A stretch of 64,000 nt of DNA from Candidatus Rokuibacteriota bacterium (GCA_003220535.1 QHSU01000067.1:62001-126000), one strand, 5' to 3'. Positions 15,880 through 24,900 are shown, counted from the stretch's first letter. The notes: a model not told the origin generated them from the letters alone. Made by a program: numbers and translations.

Positions 15880-16944
15880 CTAGGTCTGGAGCCCGACCGA
15901 TCGTCGGATGCTGTCGACGAGCGTGCGAAATCCGCGATCGCGGTCCACGAGGTCGTCGTCGAGGAGCGCCACGTCCCCCGGCCCCCGCGCGCCAAGGCCC
16001 AACGCGACGGCGCGCTGGATCTGGCGCTGCTCCCAGACGCCCTTGCCGGTCACGAGCTCCGAGCGTCCGGCGGCCTTGAGGAGACCGAGCGCGACCGCGT
16101 CTGTGGCGACGGGGTCGCCGCTGGCCAGGACCACGTTGGTCCGGACGCTCTCGCCCGACCACGGGCCGCCCGACACCATGCTCTGAAGACCGTCCACCAC
16201 GAAGAGGTGCGGACGCACGGCCAGGTTGAGCTCGGCCACCACGGGCTCCCAGGCGGCGCCGCCATAGGCCCAGGGCTTGTTCTTCCCGTGGACGCACCCG
16301 ACGGTATTCTTCAGCGCGCAGCTGAAGCTGGCGTTCCGGTGCGTCTTGATGATCGGCACGCTGATCAGGCACTCGGCCTCGTGGACGGCCTTCGCCACGT
16401 ACACGGTCGTCGCGTGCTCAGCGGCAGGCTGGCGCACTTCCACCCACTCGCCCTCGTCGAAGGCAAGCAGCGTCGCGCCGACCTCGGTTGCGACGCGAGC
16501 GATGCCGGTCTGCTCGAGGTTCGGACGGCTCGGGAGCGACAACACCGCCGACATGTCACCGACCGCGATCGGTCTGGCGCCGGCCGCTCTGGCGAGCTCC
16601 GCGACCGCTCGGACGACGCGAGGGTCTGTGGTGGTGGGCGGCGGGCTCCCCGAGACGACGTTGGGCTTCACGAGGGTCCTCCGGCCGCGGAGGCCGAGCC
16701 GGTCGATCCCACCGATCAGCTCCACCGCGCGACGCACCATGGCCGGCACGTCGTCGCCGTGCACGATCGCCACGAGACTCTTGTCGCCCGCGCGGAACGG
16801 ATTCGCGACCGGCGGCGGGGCCGACGCCGGCGTGGCTTCTGGAGAGAACAGCATCTGCCGGAGCATCTGGCGGCACGCGGGGATCGTGATGCCGAGCGCC
16901 GCCAGCCCGGCCAGGGTCAGCACCGTCCGCCGAGTGAGCTTCAT
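15880..16944 (-). CDS. DUF362 protein with Tat-like/lipoprotein leader
   Basis: A 354-residue DUF362-family protein. ATG 16944 opens MKLTRRTVLTLAGLAALG followed by IPACRQ, a twin-Arg-type leader with a possible lipobox Cys, so it is exported. The DUF362 core is clear: RTLVKPNVVSG, then VPIIKTH with ALKNTVGCVHG, and VVLASGDPVATDAVAL near the end. DUF362 proteins often occur with ferredoxin domains or in iron-sulfur-related loci. Here no CxxCxxC cluster is present. It follows the selenoprotein gene by 43 bases on the same strand, suggesting an operon. A longer start at 17061 would overlap the selenoprotein 3' end. Confidence 0.85.
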   Translation of the reverse strand: MKLTRRTVLTLAGLAALGITIPACRQMLRQMLFSPEATPASAPPPVANPFRAGDKSLVAIVHGDDVPAMVRRAVELIGGIDRLGLRGRRTLVKPNVVSGSPPPTTTDPRVVRAVAELARAAGARPIAVGDMSAVLSLPSRPNLEQTGIARVATEVGATLLAFDEGEWVEVRQPAAEHATTVYVAKAVHEAECLISVPIIKTHRNASFSCALKNTVGCVHGKNKPWAYGGAAWEPVVAELNLAVRPHLFVVDGLQSMVSGGPWSGESVRTNVVLASGDPVATDAVALGLLKAAGRSELVTGKGVWEQRQIQRAVALGLGARGPGDVALLDDDLVDRDRGFRTLVDSIRRSVGLQT

Positions 16945-16987
16945 GACGCCCCGGCGGACGGTGGCGCGCCCGTGCTTCTCACCCGCC

Positions 16988-18637
16988 CTATCGCCAGTCG
17001 TCCACCGAGACGGTCTTCGCGTACGACGCGCCCATGATGCGCCAGTAGCCGTTGGTCTCACCGCCGACGACCACGACGTGGATGTCCTCGCGCTTGTACA
17101 TCTGGATCATCTCATCGGGCGCGGCCTTGAGCTTCGACGCCCACGGCTCTTCGCCGAACGTGGCGCGAGGGTAGAGATAGTTCTGGACGAGCTGGTAGTC
17201 CCAGAACTCGCCGGCCGTCATCCGCGCGTTCTCGTAGACCCAGTCGATGAGCGCGTCCTTCTTGGTGAACCCACCCCGGTCGATGAACTGGCGCGCGGTG
17301 ATGGGATCGAGCACGAAGACCGGCGGGATGTGCGGGTCCATGCCGCGCAGCATGTTGCGGACGTGCTCGCGCCAGTGCTTCTCGCGCAGCCCCAGTGTGT
17401 AGGCGGTGGCGCGGCACCCGCCGAAGACGCTCACCGTGCTGTCCGTCGGACGGAAGCCGTGCTGAACGTGGAAGGGCTCCCAGGGGCTCCGCTCCTCGTT
17501 CTCTGGGAAGGTGATGCTGTTGTAGGCGTAGTTGTTGCCCTGCGAGCCCATGTAGGTGAGTCCGGGCACCGAGCCGCCCTGGAGATTCTGCGAGAGCAGG
17601 CCGTAGGCGCGGCCGATCGTCGCGTTGGCGTGGTTGTAGGGCGCCAGCGCTCCGGTCCCCGCGTTCATCTTGATCTCGTTGCGGATCGGACCGTTGACCA
17701 CGGCCATGGCCGCCATGGAGCTGGTCGTGCTGCCGCGCGCGCTCACGCCGGTCGCCGCAAGGGCCAGGACGACCGGAAAGTACTCAGGCCGCGCCCCGGC
17801 CATCACCGCATTCACCGCGACCTTCTCGACGGTGTACTCCCAGGCTTCGCGGAAGTGCGTCGGCCGCATGCGTCCGACGACTTCGTCGGGCTTGCGGCGC
17901 GTCGCCGCCAGCATGGCCGCCACGCGCTCTTCCGTTGGCAGCACGATCGGCAGGTAGTCCGTCCATCGGTTCTCCATGAACAGCCGGTGAAGGTTCTCCT
18001 CGGTGTCCGCCTCCACGAGCCGCGGCGTAGACCGGTCGTACTCGATCGTCCCGACGCCCTGGCCGTCGAGCGGCGTGGTGAGCCCTTCGATGACCTCTTG
18101 CATGACCGGACGTCCGGTGAGCGGGTCCTTCCCGTCGACGTAGGCGCGCAGCTCGCGCGCGGACTTGCCCATGACCGGCTGCGGGACGAACACCTGCCGG
18201 AGCTCGGCCATGCCGTTCACGGCGGCTACCGACCGGACCACCCGATCGAACTTGTCGGTGTGCATGGCGACGGTGGGAACCCCGTACTTGGCTTCGATCG
18301 TCATCGCGTGCGCGGCGACCGCCGGCGCGCAGGTGCTTCAGTGGCCGACGCCCACGATGGCGGCGTGCCCCTTCGCCTTGATCTCCTCCCAGGTCGTCGG
18401 GTCGTCGAGGAGATACACGCTCGAGATCGGCTTGAAGACGGTGCGCACGCCCGGCAGGTGCTCGGCGAACCATGCCTGCATCTGCTTGAGGAAGACGTCC
18501 GAGTCGTCGAACCGGCAGTCGACCAGGTAGACGGTCTTGCCATCGAGCGTGGAGAGGCGCGGCGCCAGTGGCTTCTCGAGCACTTTCGGCGCGAAGCCCA
18601 TCGGGTTCAGAACCGTGATCCTGTCACTGGTGCTCAT
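16988..18637 (-). CDS. UGSC-family selenoprotein with in-frame TGA (Sec100)
   Basis: A single frame of 550 codons is interrupted only by TGA at 18340-18338. The 99 codons before it end VGVGH. After it come Ser-Thr-Cys and a smooth continuation (IEAKYGVPTVAMHTDKF), giving a U-x-x-C redox motif USTC where the UGSC (seleno)protein family has U-G-S-C. The N-terminal part (LNPMGFAP, LSTLDGKTVYLVDCRFDDSD, FKPISSVYLLDD) fits that family. After about residue 150 there is a large extension of unknown fold (TYMGSQGNNYAYNSITFPEN, SVFGGCRATAYTLG). A SECIS-like hairpin lies just after the TGA. GGGAGGATC precedes the ATG at 18637. The alternative is two separate proteins with the second starting ATG 18304, but conserved residues lie between TGA and that ATG. 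selA, selB and selC are not in the window. Confidence 0.82.
18309..18331 (-). promoter_or_regulatory. Putative bacterial SECIS element
   Basis: Beginning 7 bases after the TGA, TGCGCG pairs with CGCGCA, and inside that CGGC-GGTC-GCCG can form a hairpin with a GGTC apical loop. The GGTC starts at base 18 after the TGA. In E. coli fdhF the GGU of the SelB-binding loop starts at base 19. The inner and outer pairings partly compete, so the exact fold is uncertain. Confidence 0.6.
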
Positions 18638-18741
18638 GCCGATCCTCCCGTGAAGAACGTCTCAGCCCGGTGACCCCTTCTTAGCACCAATCTCGGACCA
18701 TCGCCAACCTGCAGCACGCGCGGCGTCCGGGCGAATGTGCC

Positions 18742-19989
18742 TCACGCCGCGTCCGAGCGAATGCGCTTAGTCAGTGTCGCGACGACCCGCCGAGCCGATT
18801 CGGCTCCCGACGCCCAGGCCCCGTGAATCGCGCCGTACGTGTCGATCACGCAGGCTTCACCCGCGAAGAAGATGCGACCCGCGACCGGATGCGCGAGCAC
18901 CGACCGACAGTGGGCGAATCCGGGTCGGGCGGCGGAATACGATCCCCTCGCCCAGGGATCGCTGCTCCACGCCGTCGCCGTACTTCGCCGGATGCGACGC
19001 CCGAGGTCGGCTCCGAAGAGCCCCACGAGCTCGTCGTGGGCCGCCGTCACCAGCGCCCCGTCGCGCTCGAGCTCGCGCGCGTAGGTGCCGCCGAAGTAGG
19101 CGAGCAAGACCTCCTGTCCCGCCGGGCGCACCGAGAAGCTCGTGGTGCGCGCGGTGCGGTCGCTCGCGATGAAATTGGTCGTGCCTTCGAACGGCATCGC
19201 GCCGGGCTCGAGCTCGAGGAATACCTTGTTGGCCACGCCGAGGGTCAGGCCCGCGAACGCCTCGCCGTACTCCGGCGGCAGCGCTGGCACGAACCCGGGC
19301 TCGTCACGCGCGAGCAGCGTCGTCGGAACGGTGACGACGACGGCCCGACACTCGATCGAGCCCTGTGCGGTCGCCACGCGCACGCGATCGGCGTCCCAGT
19401 CGATCGCCGTGACGGGGCACCCGAGAGTGATGTCGAGCCCGCGGGCCGCGCTGGCCACGACCGTGCCGAGGCCCTCGGCGACGGCCCAGTTGATCTCGGA
19501 TTCGTCGCTGGCCGTGTAGTCGACGGTCGAGAGCTCCGGCGTGTCGACGCCGCACCACCAGCTCATGATGGCGTCGAAGAGCGGCCGGAACTCGAGGTCG
19601 GCGGGCAGAACCGTCGACGCCGGGACGTCGCGCCCGGACGCGGCGGCCGCCGCGATCGCGTCGACCGCTCGGTTCCAGTCGCCATCCCAGCGCGCGCGCC
19701 GCTCCGCGCTCAGCGGCTCGCGGCCGATGCGCTGTCCCCAGTCGGGCGGGCGTTCGAGCACGGTGAACCGGTGCTCGCGCGCGTACGCAGTCCACGGGTT
19801 GCGCTCGGCCGAATGGAGCCACGCGCACCCCCGATCGATCGGCAGGCCGAAGGTCTCGCGATCCGTCCACGCCCGTCCACCGACGCGGCCGCGCGCCTCG
19901 AGCACGCGCACTGCGAGATCGGCCCCTGCGAGCGCGCGGGCCGCGGTGAGCCCCGCCGCGCCGGCCCCGACGACGACGACGTCTAGCAT
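18742..19989 (-). CDS. FAD-dependent amine oxidase family protein
   Basis: A 415-residue flavin monoamine oxidase-like protein. The dinucleotide-binding motif VVVGAGAAGLTAARAL starts at residue 5, followed by LEARGRVGGRAWTDR, and the C-terminal FAD segment GRIFFAGEACVIDTYGAIHGAWASG. Members oxidise amines, amino acids or carotenoid-type substrates with O2. The start ATG lies inside the last codons of a truncated SDR frame (ATGCTAG), so translation is probably coupled to that remnant. The substrate is unknown. Confidence 0.88.
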   Translation of the reverse strand: MLDVVVVGAGAAGLTAARALAGADLAVRVLEARGRVGGRAWTDRETFGLPIDRGCAWLHSAERNPWTAYAREHRFTVLERPPDWGQRIGREPLSAERRARWDGDWNRAVDAIAAAAASGRDVPASTVLPADLEFRPLFDAIMSWWCGVDTPELSTVDYTASDESEINWAVAEGLGTVVASAARGLDITLGCPVTAIDWDADRVRVATAQGSIECRAVVVTVPTTLLARDEPGFVPALPPEYGEAFAGLTLGVANKVFLELEPGAMPFEGTTNFIASDRTARTTSFSVRPAGQEVLLAYFGGTYARELERDGALVTAAHDELVGLFGADLGRRIRRSTATAWSSDPWARGSYSAARPGFAHCRSVLAHPVAGRIFFAGEACVIDTYGAIHGAWASGAESARRVVATLTKRIRSDAA

Positions 19990-20207
19990 TGTTTCATTGC
20001 GCTCGCCTCGGCCACCGATGCGTCGTCGTTGACGTCGATCGCGACCCGCCGGATCGGGAGCTTTTCCGTCTCGATCGCCTGGTCGAGCTCGGTCGCGGTG
20101 GAGGGACTTCGCACGCCGGCATAGACGTCGTGGCCCAGGCGCGCGAAGTGAACCACGGTCGCGAGACCGATGCCGCTGCTGCTACCGGTGACCAGGACGA
20201 CGGACAT
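19983..20207 (-). pseudogene. Truncated SDR (N-terminal 74 residues)
   Basis: Begins with a strong AGGAGG site and MSVVLVTGSSSGIGLATV, the TGxxxGIG cofactor motif of short-chain dehydrogenases, and runs to IDVNDDASV, then stops after EASAMKQC. Normal SDRs have about 250 residues, so the catalytic YxxxK half is missing. The stop TAG overlaps the ATG of the amine oxidase gene, which looks like a deletion junction. The piece may survive because it supplies translation to the amine oxidase. Confidence 0.75.
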
Positions 20208-20491
20208 GGAGAAACCTCCTGGGCGACGATAGCACGCCAGGGGAATCCCCCCTCGAGGGTCGGGCTGGTAGCGTCGGAAACCTTGACGGTTTTTCGGGTG
20301 CACGCCGCCGCGGGATTCGTGCTCGTCGAACGCGACGCTGCGATCGCAGTTTTCTTTCGCGTGGTTCCCTCGGCACGTTCGGACGCCGTGCGAGCCGGTA
20401 CGTCGCTTGCACAGTCCCCGTCGCCCGAGGTGTATCTGCAAGCAACTGGAAACTATTCGGACACCTGAGGGGGCGGCGGCCAGAGGCGACG
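20208..20491 (+). other. Intergenic stretch, no gene seen
   Basis: No frame with protein character. It contains the divergent upstream regions of the SDR remnant (minus strand) and of the PEP-CTERM gene (plus strand). Confidence 0.4.
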
Positions 20492-21180
20492 TTGAAGAAG
20501 CGCGCGACGGCGGTACGGGTTTCGGGCTGGTCACTGGTCGCCGTAGCCCTGTGCGCGCTGTTCTTCGCCGGCGTTGGCAGCTCGAGCCCAACCACCAGTG
20601 ACGTCGCGGCGCCGGACGCTCGCGGGAAGAGTTCCGGAAACTCCAACCCAGCCCGAGCATCCAGGAAGCGTCGATCCAGGAACCATCGAACCCGGAGCCT
20701 TCGATCGCGTCGGGCGCCGAGACCCATTACGCGGCGGTCTCGCCGCTGGACCACGCGCTGAGCATCAAGTTGGACGGTGCCGCTCCCGGCGGTGGAATCA
20801 GCCGAACCGCATTGCCGATGCCGGGCGAGGTGTCGCCGGTCCAGCTAGCGGATTCGAGCTCTGCAGGCGCGGACCCGACCGGACCCATGACGGCCGACAT
20901 GCCGCTCAGCTCGTTCTCACAGAACGACCCCGGCCTGTCCAACACCAGCTGGCCCTCGGCTTTTTCGCCGGGTGGAGGCGGAGGTGGAGCAGGCGGTCGT
21001 GGCGGGGGCGCCGGCGGCGCGCAGACGCCCGGTCTGCCGGCGACCAGTATGGACGCGTTCACGCTGATCCCCGGTGGCGCGCCCGCAGGAGACCCGGTCC
21101 CCGAGCCCACGGCTCACGATCTCTTCCAGCTCGCGCTGGCGCTCGCCTTGTGGCTGGCGTTCCGCCGTCTCAGCGCCTGA
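20492..21180 (+). pseudogene. PEP-CTERM-like exported protein gene with a frameshift
   Basis: The first frame (TTG 20492) gives a signal peptide (KKRATAVRVSG, then WSLVAVALCALFFAGVGSSS). After about 20605-20660 the protein-like, GC3-rich frame shifts by one base and continues (SIQEASIQEPSNPEPS, a Gly-rich run near 20985-21020, then PVPEP and a C-terminal hydrophobic helix with FRRLSA). A VPEP motif followed by a membrane helix and Arg end is the layout of the PEP-CTERM sorting signal recognised by exosortase, a surface or exopolysaccharide-linked export system. One missing base would restore a 229-residue protein. No exosortase is in the window. Confidence 0.6.
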
Positions 21181-21186
21181 GCGCCG

Positions 21187-21579
21187 TCAACGCTCCTTCC
21201 TCATCTCGGTGAACACTTCTTTCGCCGTGAGCATCGCTTCGCGGATCAGCGGTACGCCGACGTAACCGGAGAGGTGCAAGAGCACCTCGATCAGCTCGTC
21301 TTCGCTCCATCCCTGGCGGCGCGCCATGCGGAGATGGATGGCGAGCTCCGGCGTGCGCGCGGTCGCGGCGTCCGAGACGACGCAGATCAGTGTCCGCGTC
21401 TTGAGGTCCAGCCCCGCACGCGTCCACAGCGCGCCGAAGACCGTCTCGGTCGCCAGGTCGATGAACTTCTTCATGATTGGATCGGCGTACGCGGTCTGGT
21501 TGACGCGCTCCACGTACGCGTCGCCGAGAAGCTGGCGACGCAGCTCTTTGCCCTTCTCGTACATCTCGCTCACGGCCAT
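21187..21579 (-). CDS. Carboxymuconolactone decarboxylase family protein
   Basis: A 130-residue CMD-fold protein, all helical: AVSEMYEKGKELRRQLLG, TETVFGALWTRAGLDLKTRTL, and RRQGWSEDELIEVLLHLSGYVGVP. It lacks the CxxC of AhpD-type peroxidases and is closer to gamma-carboxymuconolactone decarboxylase-like proteins, which are also found in lactone and aromatic catabolism. AAGGAGG precedes the ATG at 21579, which decides this start over the longer frame from 21687. It faces the alcohol dehydrogenase gene divergently. Confidence 0.85.
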   Translation of the reverse strand: MAVSEMYEKGKELRRQLLGDAYVERVNQTAYADPIMKKFIDLATETVFGALWTRAGLDLKTRTLICVVSDAATARTPELAIHLRMARRQGWSEDELIEVLLHLSGYVGVPLIREAMLTAKEVFTEMRKER

Positions 21580-21828
21580 GATCGACCTCCTTGGATTAGA
21601 GTCGCCCCTCGGCCGGCGGGGCCCCAGCCCCGCGACGGCCTGCGGCGCGCGCCACGGATTGGAAAGATTGGCCGGATTGTATGTCATTCGCCGCCGTGTC
21701 GTGCCCGCTGCACGCCGTCGCGGGGCCGTAGTGCGAGCCGCAGGGCCGCCTGGGAGCGGGGCCCCAGGCCCGAGGCGCGACGATCAACTGTGGTAGCCTC
21801 ACCGGAGGACGAAGGGAGACTTACCGAC

Positions 21829-22830
21829 GTGAGAGTCGCGACCTGGCAAGGCGAGAGCCGATTCACCCTCGACGACGCGCCCGAGCCCGTCGCCGGGCCG
21901 GGCCAAGTCGTGGTCGCCGTCCACGCCGCCGGCATCTGTGGCACCGACGTGCATGCGACGCAGGGGCTTTTTCCCTGGAAGCCGCCGCTCGTGCTCGGCC
22001 ACGAGTACACCGGCGTCGTCCGCGCGGTGGGCCGTGGGGTGAGCCGGAGCCTCGTCGGGCGCCTGGTCGGCTGCGAGCCTTCCTACGGCTGCGGCAAGTG
22101 CGCGGAGTGTGAGGCCGGTCGCGTGAGCCAGTGTCCGCAGTGCGTGCGCGTCGGCGGCTTTGCCGAGCGCGTCGCGTTGCCCGCGCGCAATGTCCACCCC
22201 CTGCCGCGCGGGCTCGATCCGGTCACCGCGGCGATGACCGAGCCCGCCGCCTGTTGTCTGGCGGGCCTCGAGACGTTTCGGATGCCGCGTGGCGCGACGG
22301 TGCTCGTCATCGGCGGAGGCATCATGGGGCTCGTCACGATGGTGCTGGCCCGCCGCCGCGGCGCCAGGCGGCTGATCCTCTCGGATCCGATCGAGGAGCG
22401 ACGCCAGATCGCACGGCATCTCGGCGCCAGCATGGTCATCGATCCCGTTCACGAGAATTTGAGAGACAAGGTGATGGAGCTCACGGGCGGGCGCGGAGCC
22501 GACGTCGTCTGCGAGGCGGTCGGCAAGCCCGAGCTGGTCGCCGAGGCGGTCGGCATGACCAAGCCCACGGGATTCTTCCAGCTCGTCGGCGTCAATCCCA
22601 AGGGAAGCCGGTTGGCGCTCGACCTCTGGGACGTGCATTTCCGCGAGATCAGGATCGGCGGCGCCTTCGGCCGCGGCACCGCGTATCGCCGCGCGCTCAC
22701 GCTGATGCCCAAGCTCGGTCTCAAGCGCCTCGTCACGGCCCGATTCCCGCTGGAACAGATCGGTGAGGCCTTCGCCCACGCCGCCGCCGGCCACGGCGTG
22801 AAGACCATGATCACGCCAGCGAAAGCGTAA
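21829..22830 (+). CDS. Zinc-dependent alcohol dehydrogenase family protein
   Basis: A 333-residue medium-chain dehydrogenase. Catalytic zinc residues GICGTD (Cys37) and LGHEY (His58, Glu59) are present. The structural zinc lobe has Cys88, Cys91, Cys94 and Cys102 (YGCGKCAEC). The cofactor motif is VLVIGGGIMGLVTM. This type includes threonine, sorbitol and aryl-alcohol dehydrogenases. The start is GTG 21829, with a GGGAGAC site upstream. It is followed 19 bases later by a CoA transferase and then an SDR on the same strand, so a catabolic operon for a hydroxy acid or alcohol is likely. Confidence 0.88.
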   Translation: MRVATWQGESRFTLDDAPEPVAGPGQVVVAVHAAGICGTDVHATQGLFPWKPPLVLGHEYTGVVRAVGRGVSRSLVGRLVGCEPSYGCGKCAECEAGRVSQCPQCVRVGGFAERVALPARNVHPLPRGLDPVTAAMTEPAACCLAGLETFRMPRGATVLVIGGGIMGLVTMVLARRRGARRLILSDPIEERRQIARHLGASMVIDPVHENLRDKVMELTGGRGADVVCEAVGKPELVAEAVGMTKPTGFFQLVGVNPKGSRLALDLWDVHFREIRIGGAFGRGTAYRRALTLMPKLGLKRLVTARFPLEQIGEAFAHAAAGHGVKTMITPAKA

Positions 22831-22849
22831 CCCGGCGCCCCCCGGAGCC

Positions 22850-24067
22850 ATGACCACCACGGTCCGTCGCCCGCTCGAAGGCATGCTCGTCCTCGACCTC
22901 GGTCAGATCTACAACGGCCCGTACTGCGGCCTCCTGCTGGGCTTCATGGGCGCCCGCGTGCTCAAGATCGAGGCGCCGGAAGGCGACATCGTGCGTCGCC
23001 GCAAGCGCCAGGTCGAGCCCTACCCGCTCGTGATGCTGAACTCCAACAAGGAGTCGGTGGTCCTCGATCTCAAGCACCCCGACGGCAAGGCGCTGTTCCT
23101 TCGCCTGGCGCGCACGGCCGACGTCCTCGTCGAGAACTTCGCCGCCGGCGTGATGAATCGTCTCGGCCTCGGCTGGGAAGTCCTGCAGAAGGAGAACCCA
23201 CGGCTCGTCTACGGGAGCGGCACGGGATTCGGCCTCTCCGGGCCGTACCGCGATCTGCCGGCGATGGACCTGACCATCCAGGCGATGAGCGGCATCATGA
23301 ACGCGACCGGCTTCCCCGACCGGCCGCCGGTGAAGGCCGGGCCCGCGGTGTGCGACTTTCTGGGCGGCGCCCACCTCTTCGCTGGCATCCTGGGTGCGCT
23401 CGTGCAGCGCGAGCGCACGGGGCGGGGACAATTCGTGGAAGTCGCGATGCTCGACGCGGCGATCATCGCGCTCGCCAGCGCGCTCGGCGTCTTCATGGAC
23501 GGTGACACGTCGGTGCCGCCGCGCACCGGCAACCGCCATCCGGCGCTCGCGATGGCGCCCTACAATGTCTACGAGACCCGCGACGGCTACATCGCGATCT
23601 TCACGGCATCGGATCGTCACTGGGAGAGCATCACCAAGGTGCTCGGGCGCGAGGACCTGCTGACCCACCCCGACTACGCGACGACGCCGGGGCGCGCGGC
23701 CCGCGTCGACCAGATCGACGCGATAGTCACCGCCTGGACGCGCCAGCGTACGAAGAACGACGTGATGGCGATCCTGACCGAGGCCCACGTCCCCTGCGCG
23801 CCGGTGCGCACGGCCGCCGAGGTGGTCGACGACCCGCACCTGCGCGCGCGGGGCGTCTGGAAGGAGATCGAGCACCCTCGCCGCGGCAAGACCAAGGTGC
23901 CGGTCTCGCCGATTCGCCTGCACGGCGCCGAGCCGGCGACCATCGCGCGCCCGGCGCCGCTCCTCGGCCAGGACACCGACCGCGTGCTGGCCGAGCTGCT
24001 GGGCCTCGCCAAGGACGAGCTCGCCGCGCTGCATGCCGCCGGTGTGATCGAGCCCGCCAAGACCTGA
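22850..24067 (+). CDS. CaiB/BaiF-type (class III) CoA transferase
   Basis: A 405-residue class III CoA transferase. Typical segments are VLDLGQIYNGPYCGLLLG, VLKIEAPEGDIVRR, SVVLDLKHPDGK, DVLVENFAAG and the catalytic aspartate Asp140 in AMDLTIQAMSG. These enzymes move CoA between carboxylic acids through an aspartyl-CoA thioester. Length is normal. The likely role is activating an organic acid produced or used by the adjacent dehydrogenases. The particular acid (formyl, crotonobetaine, mesaconyl or other) cannot be told. Confidence 0.9.
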   Translation: MTTTVRRPLEGMLVLDLGQIYNGPYCGLLLGFMGARVLKIEAPEGDIVRRRKRQVEPYPLVMLNSNKESVVLDLKHPDGKALFLRLARTADVLVENFAAGVMNRLGLGWEVLQKENPRLVYGSGTGFGLSGPYRDLPAMDLTIQAMSGIMNATGFPDRPPVKAGPAVCDFLGGAHLFAGILGALVQRERTGRGQFVEVAMLDAAIIALASALGVFMDGDTSVPPRTGNRHPALAMAPYNVYETRDGYIAIFTASDRHWESITKVLGREDLLTHPDYATTPGRAARVDQIDAIVTAWTRQRTKNDVMAILTEAHVPCAPVRTAAEVVDDPHLRARGVWKEIEHPRRGKTKVPVSPIRLHGAEPATIARPAPLLGQDTDRVLAELLGLAKDELAALHAAGVIEPAKT

Positions 24068-24123
24068 CGCCCTCGCGAAGCAAGACTCGCGGCTCGGCAC
24101 GGCCACTCGAAGGGAGAACAGTC

Positions 24124-24900
24124 ATGGAGCTCGCCGGACAGGTCGCAATCGTCACCGGCGCGGGCCGGGGCATCGGACGCGCCACCGCGCTCGAGCTGGC
24201 CAGGATGGGCGCGGACATCGTCGTCGCCGAGCTGGACCGTGACGGGGCCGAGCGAACGGCCGCGGAGGTGAAGGGCCTGGGGCGACGCGTGAGCGTCGTA
24301 CGGACCGACGTCACGTCGCGCGCCGATCTCGCGGCGATGGCGGAGCGCGCCCGCGCCGAGTTCGGGCGGATCGACGTCCTCGTGAACAACGCCGGGATCT
24401 ATCGCGCCGCGCTCCCGCTGGACGTCACCGAGGAGCACTGGGACGCGATCATGAACGTCAACGCCAAGGCGGTGTTCTTCGCCAGCCAGGCGGTGCTGCC
24501 GACGATGATCGTGCAGAAACGCGGCGCGATCGTCAGCCTCGCGTCCATGGCGGGCAAGATCGGCAGCCGCAACAACCTTCCCTACAACGTGAGCAAGGCC
24601 GCCGTCGTCAGCATGACGAAGAGCCTCGCCCTGGCCCACGCGGCCGACGGGATCCGGGTGAACTGCGTCTGCCCGGGCTTCGTGGAGACCGACATGTGGA
24701 GGAACGTGGCGCGCGAGCAGGGCGCGCTGATGGGCATCACGCCCGAGGAGTTCACCCGCCAGCGCGCCAGCGCCGTGCCGCTCGGGCGGATGGAGCGTCC
24801 CGAAGACGTCGCGAACGTGATCGGCTTTCTGGCGTCGAGCAAGTCGGGCTACGTGACGGGCCAGGCGCTGAGCGTCGACGGCGGCCTCGTCATGCACTGA
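24124..24900 (+). CDS. SDR-family oxidoreductase
   Basis: A 258-residue classical short-chain dehydrogenase: VAIVTGAGRGIGRATA (TGxxxGIG), VLVNNAGIYRA, catalytic Ser in SLASMAGKIG with Tyr-x-x-x-Lys as YNVSKAAVV, and the C-terminal GYVTGQALSVDGG. Close in type to FabG and glucose/3-oxoacyl dehydrogenases. AAGGGAGAAC precedes the ATG. It is the third plus-strand gene after the alcohol dehydrogenase and CoA transferase. The substrate is unknown. Confidence 0.9.
   Translation: MELAGQVAIVTGAGRGIGRATALELARMGADIVVAELDRDGAERTAAEVKGLGRRVSVVRTDVTSRADLAAMAERARAEFGRIDVLVNNAGIYRAALPLDVTEEHWDAIMNVNAKAVFFASQAVLPTMIVQKRGAIVSLASMAGKIGSRNNLPYNVSKAAVVSMTKSLALAHAADGIRVNCVCPGFVETDMWRNVAREQGALMGITPEEFTRQRASAVPLGRMERPEDVANVIGFLASSKSGYVTGQALSVDGGLVMH

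Noticed and set aside
18304..18340. Two separate proteins, the second starting at ATG 18304.
   Set aside because: The codons between TGA and that ATG include the Cys of the U-x-x-C motif, the frame is continuous, and there is no ribosome site before the ATG. Kept as a fallback only.
20985..21025. Gly-rich run of GGN codons resembling a simple repeat.
   Set aside because: It is part of the coding frame of the PEP-CTERM-like protein and is not a separate element.
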